NCBI GenBank assembly: GCA_039808845.1
Contig: JBDHTS010000005.1
Coordinates: 1-42,965 of the forward strand
Length of the DNA: 42,965 nt
DNA from: JBDHTS01 sp039808845
Lineage (GTDB): Bacteria; Pseudomonadota; Alphaproteobacteria; Micavibrionales; Micavibrionaceae
Direction: 5' to 3'
This document shows, piece after piece, positions 24,162-30,342 of the stretch. Every line of letters starts with the position of its first letter. Positions within the stretch are counted from its first letter, which is position 1. Both the position numbers and the translations under genes were made by a program. The notes below the pieces were generated by a model, which did no database searches, had not been told where the DNA came from, and worked only from the letters and a program-made list of their open reading frames with translations.

Positions 24162-24971
24162 TCAAGCCGGAATATGATTGCCCAGCCTAGGGCCAACACG
24201 CACGGGCTCAATACGGATCGCCAGACCGGTTTTGTCGTCGGTTACGATGAACGTGCCGCAGAGCGTTCCCTCCCCCTCCGCCGGCTGCATTTTTTCGGTG
24301 GGCATTTTGCGGGTGAAGCGCAGGACGGGGATGTCCTTGCGGACGCCGATCACACTGTCGTAATCGCCCGTCATGCCTGCGTCGGTCTGGTAGGCCGTGC
24401 CGCCGGGAAGAATTTGCGCGTCCGCCGTGGGAACGTGCGTGTGCGTGCCGACGACGGCGGAGACGCGGCCATCCAGATAATGCGCCATCGCCATTTTTTC
24501 GCTGCTGGCCTCGGCATGAATATCGACGAAGATCGCGTTCAGCCCCGCGCCCAGGCGATTGGTTTTAAGGATATCCTGCACGGCGGCGAAAGGATCATCG
24601 AGCGCGTCCATGAACAGGCGGCCCATGACGTTCATCACCAGAATGCGAAGCGGCCCGGCGTTAAACGTATTGAATCCCCTGCCCGGCGTCCCTTTGGGGA
24701 AATTCATGGGACGCAGCAGCTTCGGGTCCTGATCGATGGTCAGGATGATTTCGCGCTGGTCCCAGACATGGTTGCCGGTCGTGATGCAGTCGACCCCGGC
24801 GGCATAGAGTTCTTCGCAGATTTTTTTCGTCAGGCCGACACCGTGCGCGGCGTTTTCCGCATTGCAGATAACGAAATCGGTTTTCAGCCTTTCACGCAGC
24901 GGCGGCAGATGCGCCAGAACCGCATCCCGCCCGGACCGGCCCATGACGTCGCCGATGAAGAGGATGCGCAT
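24162..24971 (-). CDS. YmdB/TIGR00282-family metallophosphoesterase
   Basis: A 269-residue calcineurin-like phosphoesterase of the type known in Bacillus as YmdB, which hydrolyses 2',3'-cyclic nucleotides and affects development and RNA levels. Metal-binding motifs are all present: F-I-G-D-V-M-G-R-S-G (residues 4-13), N-A-E-N-A, T-T-G-N-H-V-W-D, D-I-H-A-E-A and G-T-H-T-H-V-P-T-A-D. In alphaproteobacteria it commonly follows the 5-formyltetrahydrofolate cyclo-ligase gene. Here a small unknown gene sits between the two, six bases upstream of this start. Activity is inferred from the complete motif set. Confidence 0.92.
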   Translation of the reverse strand: MRILFIGDVMGRSGRDAVLAHLPPLRERLKTDFVICNAENAAHGVGLTKKICEELYAAGVDCITTGNHVWDQREIILTIDQDPKLLRPMNFPKGTPGRGFNTFNAGPLRILVMNVMGRLFMDALDDPFAAVQDILKTNRLGAGLNAIFVDIHAEASSEKMAMAHYLDGRVSAVVGTHTHVPTADAQILPGGTAYQTDAGMTGDYDSVIGVRKDIPVLRFTRKMPTEKMQPAEGEGTLCGTFIVTDDKTGLAIRIEPVRVGPRLGNHIPA

Positions 24972-24977
24972 AAAGGA

Positions 24978-25343
24978 TTATAGCCTAAAACGACCCAGGC
25001 TGATTTTCGCCTTACCGGCAAGATATTTGGCTAATCCTCTTACGGCAGGCGTAAATGCCTGCCGACATAACCCCGGCACCATATGCAATGCGTCCAAGGA
25101 AGGCGCAAATTGCACTCTTGTTACAGTGCCGTCTGGCCTAATACCGCAATGAAATGCCAAATCAACCACATCATTGACCCGCGCCCATGCATCGTTCAAA
25201 TCCGCGACGCCTCTTTTTAATTCTCTATGGCCAAAAGAAATCTTTTCAGCAGCCGCCAGCATTCCTGGACCCACCGTTGTGCCATAATTTGGCGGCACAG
25301 AGTGTTCATGCACCCCGGCAACAAGATAGTTCACTTCTGTCAT
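24978..25343 (-). CDS. Hypothetical protein, unknown
   Basis: A 121-residue product with no signal peptide or clear membrane helix; it is basic towards the end (A-K-Y-L-A-G-K-A-K-I-S-L-G-R-F-R-L). A very good ribosome site (GAGGGAG) precedes the ATG at 25343, and the gene fits tightly between fthC (21 bases) and the YmdB-like gene (six bases). I do not recognise it. It interrupts a gene pair that is usually adjacent, and seems AT-richer than both neighbours, so it may be a late arrival. Its leader, GGGAGCTTATAATG, resembles that of the unknown gene starting at 35183. Confidence 0.6.
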   Translation of the reverse strand: MTEVNYLVAGVHEHSVPPNYGTTVGPGMLAAAEKISFGHRELKRGVADLNDAWARVNDVVDLAFHCGIRPDGTVTRVQFAPSLDALHMVPGLCRQAFTPAVRGLAKYLAGKAKISLGRFRL

Positions 25344-25364
25344 TATAAGCTCCCTCTGTCACTC

Positions 25365-25931
25365 CTAGAAAAAGCGCACCCGATCCTGGGTTACAATTCC
25401 ATCCAGTTTCTGATCATGATCCTCAACCGGTAAATTGTATAGCACAGCCTGCTGTGAAAAGCCAAGACCTATTGCGATAATATTTTTATTTTCCCTTAAA
25501 AATCCAAGGGTTGCATCATAATGACCGCCGCCATAGCCCAGGCGGTTTCCCTTTCGGTCGAAAGCCAGCAGCGGGACCACGACGATATCGGGATCGACCC
25601 ACATGGTCCTTTCATCATCGGCGGGCTGCATGACATTGAACGGTCCGGGGATCAGAGAATCTTCTTCCTTCCACCGGGCGAACTTCATGACGCGGGTACC
25701 GGGCCGCATGACCGGCAGGGCGCATGGCACATCCGCTTTCAGCAAACGGTCGATCAAAGCGGATGTATCGAATTCCCGGCCTTTTGGCCAGTACAGGGCG
25801 ACCGTTTTGTCCGGCGTGGGTTTGACGGCCTCGAAAAACAGATCCGCCGCGCGTTCTGCATCGTCCGCGCCCGGCACGATCAGATCGCGGGCGCGGATGG
25901 CTTCCCGCCGCAAATCGCTTTTATCGGTCAC
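25365..25931 (-). CDS. fthC: 5-formyltetrahydrofolate cyclo-ligase
   Basis: A 188-residue enzyme converting 5-formyl-THF to 5,10-methenyl-THF with ATP. Motifs: K-S-D-L-R-R-E-A-I-R-A-R near the start, and the nucleotide/folate site F-D-R-K-G-N-R-L-G-Y-G-G-G-H-Y-D at about residues 128-143. I choose the GTG at 25931: it gives the normal N-terminus (M-T-D-K-S-D-L-R-R), whereas the longer frame (to ATG 25982 or TTG 25991) runs into the predicted 6S RNA. The link between 6S RNA and this gene (ygfA in E. coli) is an old and widespread one, so the leader may be processed from a joint transcript. Confidence 0.92.
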   Translation of the reverse strand: MTDKSDLRREAIRARDLIVPGADDAERAADLFFEAVKPTPDKTVALYWPKGREFDTSALIDRLLKADVPCALPVMRPGTRVMKFARWKEEDSLIPGPFNVMQPADDERTMWVDPDIVVVPLLAFDRKGNRLGYGGGHYDATLGFLRENKNIIAIGLGFSQQAVLYNLPVEDHDQKLDGIVTQDRVRFF

Positions 25932-25964
25932 GAAGGAAATCCATATGGGCGCCGCCTGAGCCGT

Positions 25965-26124
25965 ATCCGCGTGTATCCGCATCTGGCCCAATTACCAGGT
26001 GGGCGCCATATACCGGCCGCGAGCGGCAAAACACTCGAAACCGGCAGGGACAGCTCCCGATGCGAAACGCATAGGCCCGAGGGATAAGTCGTCTTACGCA
26101 CTCCGCAGCAGACCCATATGGTCT
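25965..26124 (-). ncRNA. ssrS: 6S RNA (ends approximate)
   Basis: On the minus strand directly before fthC, the standard place of 6S RNA, which binds sigma70-RNA polymerase by imitating an open promoter. The stretch is non-coding in character, begins just after a good promoter and can fold. It has an ATGCG-TTT-CGCAT hairpin, the string TTATCCCTCGGGCC on one side with ATCGGGAGCTGTCCC on the other, and CCATAT near the 5' end matched by ATATGG near the 3' end. Length about 160 is as expected. The identification rests on position and these features, not on a covariance model; the 3' end in particular is a guess. Confidence 0.68.
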
Positions 26125-26128
26125 GGAA

Positions 26129-26157
26129 GATATAGAGCAAGTGCCAGGTTTCAGCAA
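26129..26157 (-). promoter_or_regulatory. Promoter for the 6S RNA
   Basis: On the minus strand, TTGCTG (26157-26152), a 17-base spacer and TATATC (26134-26129). The predicted start falls at about 26124-26122, where the 6S-like sequence begins. Confidence 0.5.
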
Positions 26158-26162
26158 GTTTT

Positions 26163-26236
26163 AGTCGTGAGTCGTGAGTTGGGAGTCGTGAGTAAAGAGT
26201 TCATACCTCACGACTCCCAACTCACGACTCACGACT
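26163..26236. repeat. Perfect 30-bp inverted repeat built of 7-bp units
   Basis: Left arm 26163-26192 and right arm 26207-26236 are exact reverse complements, with a 14-base loop. Each arm is a tandem of degenerate 7-mers (AGTCGTG, AGTCGTG, AGTTGGG, AGTCGTG). It lies between the 6S promoter and trxB. The same 7-base period and the AGT start of each unit recur in the repeats at 28.57-28.99 kb and inside mfd. Confidence 0.9.
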
Positions 26237-26278
26237 TTTAACCTTTACCCCAGCGCGACAAGCCGCTATTTCATAAAT

Positions 26279-27244
26279 ATGGAGAATACCCTGCATACGA
26301 AAGTCCTGATCATCGGCGCGGGCCCGGCGGGCTATACCGCCGCCATTTATGCCGCCCGCGCGAATCTGGGGCCGATCCAGGTCCTGGGCCTGCAGCCGGG
26401 CGGGCAGCTGATGATCACCACCGACGTCGAAAACTATCCCGGATTTGCCAATGTGATCCAGGGCCCCTGGCTGATGGACCAGATGAAGGCGCAGGCCGAG
26501 CATGTCGGCACGAAGATGGTGCATGACGTCATTACCTCCGTCGATTTCAGCAAGAGGCCGTATGTCTGCACCAGCGATTCAGGCAAAAAATACAGCGCCG
26601 ACACGCTGATCATCGCCACCGGGGCGAAGGCCCGCTGGCTGGGGCTTGAGGGCGAGAAGACCTTCGCGGGCAAGGGCGTTTCCGCCTGCGCCACCTGCGA
26701 CGGCTTTTTCTTCCGGGGCAAGAACGTCGCCATCGTCGGCGGCGGCAACACGGCGGTCGAGGAAGCCCTGTTCCTGACCAATTTCTGCAACAAGGTGACG
26801 CTGATCCACCGCCGCGACACGCTGCGCGCCGAACGCATCATGCAGGACCGCCTGTTTAAAAATCCCAAGATGGATTTCATCTGGGATTCCGCGGTCGAGG
26901 AAATCCTGGGCACGGAAACCGGCGTGACCGGGCTGTCGCTGAAAAACCTTAAAACCGGCAAGACGTCGCAGATCGACGTGGACGGCCTGTTCGTCGCCAT
27001 CGGCCATACGCCCGCGACCGAACTCTTCAAGAGCGCGCTGGAACTGGATGAGCACGGTTATATCGTCACCGCCCCGGACTCGACCGCGACCAACATTCCA
27101 GGCATTTTCGCGGCCGGCGACGTCAGGGACAAGATCTACCGGCAGGCCGTCACCGCCGCCGGGATGGGCTGCATGGCCGCCCTGGAAGCCGACCGCTTCC
27201 TCGCCATGCATGAAGCCGGCGGCAATGCCGCGGCGGCGGAATGA
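26279..27244 (+). CDS. trxB: Thioredoxin reductase
   Basis: A 321-residue flavoprotein moving electrons from NADPH to thioredoxin. FAD-binding G-A-G-P-A-G is at residues 13-18, the redox pair C-A-T-C at 137-140, the NADPH-binding G-G-G-N-T-A around 155-160, and the second FAD motif G-I-F-A-A-G-D-V near the end. Length is typical. Downstream, after a repeat element, is a LysR regulator of LsrB/VtlR type, an order known from rhizobia and Brucella; the regulator is tied to redox and sRNA control there. No clear promoter was picked in the 42 bases after the perfect inverted repeat. Confidence 0.96.
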   Translation: MENTLHTKVLIIGAGPAGYTAAIYAARANLGPIQVLGLQPGGQLMITTDVENYPGFANVIQGPWLMDQMKAQAEHVGTKMVHDVITSVDFSKRPYVCTSDSGKKYSADTLIIATGAKARWLGLEGEKTFAGKGVSACATCDGFFFRGKNVAIVGGGNTAVEEALFLTNFCNKVTLIHRRDTLRAERIMQDRLFKNPKMDFIWDSAVEEILGTETGVTGLSLKNLKTGKTSQIDVDGLFVAIGHTPATELFKSALELDEHGYIVTAPDSTATNIPGIFAAGDVRDKIYRQAVTAAGMGCMAALEADRFLAMHEAGGNAAAAE

Positions 27245-27252
27245 ATATTCTT

Positions 27253-27424
27253 CCCTCTCCCAGGGGGAGAGGGTTGCGAAGTCTTAATGGAGCGTAGCGT
27301 AATTTAGACGAAGCTGGGTGAGGGGTTGCACTGTTGCCGGTTTGTAGAATGAGCAAAACGCCTTCGGCTTGTACACCCTCTCCGCTGCGCTCCGTAAGCC
27401 TCGCGCCTCTCCCTTAGGGAGAGG
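27253..27424. repeat. C/G-rich dispersed element, copy A
   Basis: Starts with CCCTCTCCC-A-GGGGGAGAGGG and ends with CCTCTCCCTTAGGGAGAGG. Bases 27253-27325 align without gaps to 33243-33315 with about nine differences, including the shared GGTTGCGAAGTCTT and AGCTGGGTGAGGGG. It fills the trxB/LysR gap, so both genes may be read through it. Confidence 0.8.
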
Positions 27425-27455
27425 TAGATTCGATTGCCACAAGGAGACTTTGTAA

Positions 27456-28346
27456 ATGGATTGGGACAAACTGCGTATTTTTCATGCTGTGGCCGAAGCG
27501 GGCAGTTTCACCCATGCCGGTGAATCGCTGAACCTGAGCCAGTCCGCCGTGTCGCGGCAGATCAGCACGCTGGAGGAGTCGCTGGGCGTCACGCTGTTTC
27601 ACCGGCACGCGCGCGGCCTTCTTCTGACCGAACAGGGCGAGTTGCTGCAAAAGGCCGCCAAGGATATTTTCGGCAAGCTGGCCATGATCGAGGGACAGCT
27701 GGTGGATTCCAAGCAACTGCCCGAAGGCCCCCTCCGCATCACGACCACGGAATTCATCGGATCGACCTGGCTGGCGCCGCATCTCGATATGCTGCGGAAC
27801 AGGCACCCCAACATCCAGCTGACCATGCTTCTGGACGACCGGGTGCTGAACCTTGGCATGCGCGAGGCCGACGCCGCGATCCGCCTTTACAAGCCGGAGC
27901 AGCCCGACCTGATCCAGCGGCAGCTGGCGACGATCAATTTCCACATCTATGCGTCGAAATCCTATCTCAAGCAGCATGGAAAACCGAAAGAGGCGAAGGA
28001 GCTGCAGAAGCACACGCTGATCGGCTATCCGGAGAACACCCCTCTGCCCTTCTCCGACCCGAACTGGCTTTTCCGCATTGCCGGCGTCGATCCGGAGGAA
28101 AACTTCAAACTGCTGATGATGAATTCCATGTACGCCATGCACGAGGCCGTGCTGGGCGGCGCCGGGCTGGCCATGCTGCCCGATTACATCGTCAAGAACG
28201 ACCGGGACGTCGAGGCCGTTCTGCCCGATCTGCAGCCCCCGGGGGTCGATATGTACTTCGTTTACCCCGAGGAACGCCGGCATTCCCAGCGCATACGGAT
28301 CTTCAGGGACTTTCTGCTGGACCTGGTCGGCAAGACCGACTTTTGA
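27456..28346 (+). CDS. lsrB: LysR-type regulator, LsrB/VtlR-like
   Basis: A 296-residue LysR-type regulator. The winged HTH is at residues 1-60 (K-L-R-I-F-H-A-V-A-E-A-G-S-F-T-H-A-G, S-Q-S-A-V-S-R-Q-I), followed by a linker helix and the two-lobed effector domain (about 90-290). I name it after LsrB/VtlR because of its place: after trxB and directly before an AbcR-like sRNA, as in Sinorhizobium, Agrobacterium and Brucella, where VtlR/LsrB activates abcR genes. The start is the ATG at 27456 after CAAGGAG. The whole protein has no cysteine, so the thiol-based redox sensing described for rhizobial LsrB cannot apply here. Family certain, orthology probable from context. Confidence 0.78.
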   Translation: MDWDKLRIFHAVAEAGSFTHAGESLNLSQSAVSRQISTLEESLGVTLFHRHARGLLLTEQGELLQKAAKDIFGKLAMIEGQLVDSKQLPEGPLRITTTEFIGSTWLAPHLDMLRNRHPNIQLTMLLDDRVLNLGMREADAAIRLYKPEQPDLIQRQLATINFHIYASKSYLKQHGKPKEAKELQKHTLIGYPENTPLPFSDPNWLFRIAGVDPEENFKLLMMNSMYAMHEAVLGGAGLAMLPDYIVKNDRDVEAVLPDLQPPGVDMYFVYPEERRHSQRIRIFRDFLLDLVGKTDF

Positions 28347-28377
28347 TTGCGCCGGCTTCGCTATGCGTATCAAGACC

Positions 28378-28390
28378 TGCATATTATGCA
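28378..28390. promoter_or_regulatory. T-N11-A palindrome, possible LysR operator
   Basis: TGCATATTATGCA is a perfect 6-1-6 dyad and fits the LysR-type box T-N11-A. It lies 32 bases after the LysR stop and about 70 bases before the predicted sRNA start, the place expected for an activator site. Confidence 0.45.
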
Positions 28391-28445
28391 TACCTGACGC
28401 GCCGATTTGATTCTGGCGGCGCAGCATGAGTGGATATATAAACGT

Positions 28446-28560
28446 TTCTATCAACGCTCTGGCGTTGATGGGATCTTTCCCAAGGTCCTACGTCTCCCAG
28501 ACGTGAAACCTCCCTGTTCAACTCGCCGGATCATGGTTTCCATGGTCCGGATTTTTTTTG
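28446..28560 (+). ncRNA. AbcR-like (alpha-r15 type) trans-acting sRNA
   Basis: A ~115-base non-coding unit after the LysR gene. It has a perfect 8-bp hairpin ATCAACGC/GCGTTGAT (28450-28469), a small GGGA-TCTT-TCCC step, a 6-bp hairpin ACGTCT-CCC-AGACGT (28490-28504), the single-stranded CCTCCC (28509-28514) and a strong terminator. TTTCCCAA, CTCCCAG and CCTCCC are anti-Shine-Dalgarno strings like the pairing modules of AbcR1/AbcR2, Hfq-dependent repressors of transporter mRNAs encoded next to lsrB/vtlR in Rhizobiales. A GATATATAA box at 28433 suits a start near 28446, but the -35 is poor, which fits an activated promoter. Only one copy is seen, against two in many rhizobia. sRNA nature is well supported; the family name rests on synteny and these motifs. 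Confidence 0.78.
28526..28559 (+). terminator. Rho-independent terminator of the sRNA
   Basis: Stem CCGGATCATGG (28526-28536) with CCATGGTCCGG (28540-28550), ten Watson-Crick pairs and one G-T, loop TTT, then A and eight T. Confidence 0.92.
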
Positions 28561-28564
28561 TCTT

Positions 28565-28994
28565 AGTTGCGAGTTGCCAGTTTTGAGTTGCGAGTTATAG
28601 TAGGGAAAATGGGGACAAGCCACCTGGATTTAATCGTTTACAAGCGTGCTTTCGATACGGCACTGGAACTTCACCAATTCAGTCTTTCTCTTCCAAAAAC
28701 CGAACAGTACGCAATGGCTGACCAGATAAGGCGCGCAAGCAAGGCTATATGTGCCAATATCGCCGAAGGCCACGCCAAAAGCCATTTTTCCCGGGCTGAA
28801 TTCGGCAGATTCCTAAAAATGGCCGCAGGATCAAGTGAAGAAATAAGAGTCTGGCTGAGTTTTTGCCTTGCTCTGGACTATCTTCAAAATGAACAATGGC
28901 GCAAGTGGGATATGACATATAATGAAATCAGCAAAATGCTGAATGGACTGATCCGTGCCCTTTAACTCGCAACTCGCAACTCGCAACTCAAAAA
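28565..28994. mobile_element. Candidate cassette: four-helix-bundle gene within 7-bp-repeat inverted ends
   Basis: About 430 bases bounded by inverted arrays of the 7-mer GAGTTGC. The left end is 28565-28597; the right end, 28962-28994, is its reverse-complement type, and TTTTGAGTTGCGAGTT is shared exactly (28581-28596 and, inverted, 28978-28993). Between them is only the four-helix-bundle gene. The left border is five bases after the sRNA T-run and the right border is in the patatin 5' end. No transposase or target duplication was found, so mobility is inferred from this neat framing and from repeats of the same type elsewhere in the window. Confidence 0.5.
28609..28965 (+). CDS. Four-helix-bundle protein (S23/IVP-like, TIGR02436 type)
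   Basis: A 118-residue helical protein of the family first seen in 23S rRNA intervening sequences and related to the Avd accessory proteins of diversity-generating retroelements. Marks: D-L-I-V-Y-K-R-A-F-D near the start, the core R-R-A-S-K-A-I-C-A-N-I-A-E-G-H-A, and F-L-K-M-A-A-G-S-S-E-E. The ATG at 28609 is chosen because the frame upstream is only repeat sequence. The stop codon TAA comes from the first bases of the right-hand repeat. No reverse transcriptase or variable repeat is nearby, so this is not a retroelement part. Its function outside rRNA is unknown; nucleic-acid binding is suspected for the family. Confidence 0.85.
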   Translation: MGTSHLDLIVYKRAFDTALELHQFSLSLPKTEQYAMADQIRRASKAICANIAEGHAKSHFSRAEFGRFLKMAAGSSEEIRVWLSFCLALDYLQNEQWRKWDMTYNEISKMLNGLIRAL

Positions 28995-30256
28995 TATCAA
29001 TCGCTCTCTTCAACTACGGCGGCGGCATGCGCGGGCTGATCCCGGCGCATATCATGGCGCGCATCGAGGAGAAGACCGGCCTGCACATGGCGGATATGGT
29101 CGATATCTTCAGCGGCCCATCGACCGGGGCGATCCTTAACGCCGCCCTGAACGTGCGCCAGGTCGAGCAGCCTTCGAAACCCCGGTTCCGCGCCCGGAAC
29201 ATGGTGCAGTTTTACGAACGCGAAGGCGAACGCATCTTTCCGCCGGATCAGTACAGGGAACTGCGCGGCATCATCCATGATTTCAATAACAGGACCCTGA
29301 AACTGAACCAGCTGAACGCGCTGGTACGGCAAGGACATTACGACCCCAGTCACCTTTCCCGTTCGCTGAAGGCGCTTTATGGCGATGCGCGCCTGGCCAG
29401 CTCCCTGCGCAGCCTGATCATTCCCTGCTACAACATCGACGGGGGGCTGATCGATGTCGTGCATGAAGCCAATGAAACCGGCGAATCCCCCGTCCATACG
29501 AAAAACAACATCACCGACCGGGGCGGCCATGCGATCTGGCTCAAAAACATCAAAACAGGCTGGCCCCAGGGCGAGGAACGCCGGACTCCCGACGTATCGC
29601 TCTATGACGCGGTCATGGCCAGCTGCGCCGCGCCCACCTATTTCCCATGCCACCACTTCAGCATGAAACGGCACGGGCGCGACAGGGCGGAATACGTTTC
29701 AGCCATCGACGGCAATATGTTCGACAATCCCTGCATCAGCTATCTGGGCGCCATCCGGCCACATGTGCCGCTCAATCACAAGCTGCTGATGATCGTGCTG
29801 GGGACGGGCTTCACCAACCGTTCGATCAAGCGCGACGAATGGAACCGGTACGGCTCCCTGGGCGTCGTGGACCCGGTGAACGACCTGCCGCTGATCAATA
29901 TTTTCTTTCACGCGCCCGAGTCCGCCCTGATGGAAGTCTTCGCCGAGGAGATGGGCGAAAATCTCTGCATTTTCAACCGGCACATGAACGACACGTCCGA
30001 TCCCTCCATCCCCAGTCTTCAGATCGACGACGCCAGCCCCGACAACCTGCGCCGCCTGCGCAATTTCTCGGAGGCGCTTATGGAGGAAAACGCGGCCCAG
30101 CTGGATAAAATCTGCCATATTCTCTCTATCCGGCGCGATCAGCGGCAAAGAGAGGAAGAAAGCCTGATCGGTCAGACTAAAAAATTCCTCGGGTTTTTCA
30201 AAGGCCTGCAGAAAACCGACCGCACCTCGGTCGCCGACCACGAAGCCGATCAATAA
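28955..30256 (+). CDS. Patatin-like phospholipase, repeat-derived N-terminus
   Basis: A 433-residue patatin-fold protein. The oxyanion-hole motif G-G-G-M-R-G is at residues 22-27, the nucleophile elbow G-P-S-T-G at 54-58 (Ser56) and the dyad Asp is in D-G-N at Asp252 (classically D-G-G/A). So a lipid acyl-hydrolase seems feasible. No ATG, GTG or TTG lies between the repeat and the conserved core. The only start is GTG 28955, inside the end of the four-helix-bundle gene, so residues 4-12 (N-S-Q-L-A-T-R-N-S) are translated repeat. The C-terminus (about 370-433) is helical and charged. No signal peptide; probably cytoplasmic or membrane-associated. No nucleotidyltransferase of the CBASS type is near. 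It is followed by a divergent paralogue. Confidence 0.83.
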   Translation: MPFNSQLATRNSKISIALFNYGGGMRGLIPAHIMARIEEKTGLHMADMVDIFSGPSTGAILNAALNVRQVEQPSKPRFRARNMVQFYEREGERIFPPDQYRELRGIIHDFNNRTLKLNQLNALVRQGHYDPSHLSRSLKALYGDARLASSLRSLIIPCYNIDGGLIDVVHEANETGESPVHTKNNITDRGGHAIWLKNIKTGWPQGEERRTPDVSLYDAVMASCAAPTYFPCHHFSMKRHGRDRAEYVSAIDGNMFDNPCISYLGAIRPHVPLNHKLLMIVLGTGFTNRSIKRDEWNRYGSLGVVDPVNDLPLINIFFHAPESALMEVFAEEMGENLCIFNRHMNDTSDPSIPSLQIDDASPDNLRRLRNFSEALMEENAAQLDKICHILSIRRDQRQREEESLIGQTKKFLGFFKGLQKTDRTSVADHEADQ

Positions 30257-30342
30257 GTGCACTGCACAATATGAAAACAGCTGACATGGCCGTTTTTTTG
30301 ATCTAGCTTCTTTAGAGCGTAGCTCTAAAAAGAAAAATAAAA

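Noticed and set aside
28565..28994. Diversity-generating retroelement, because the four-helix-bundle family is related to Avd
   Set aside because: No reverse transcriptase, template repeat or variable repeat is present in the window.
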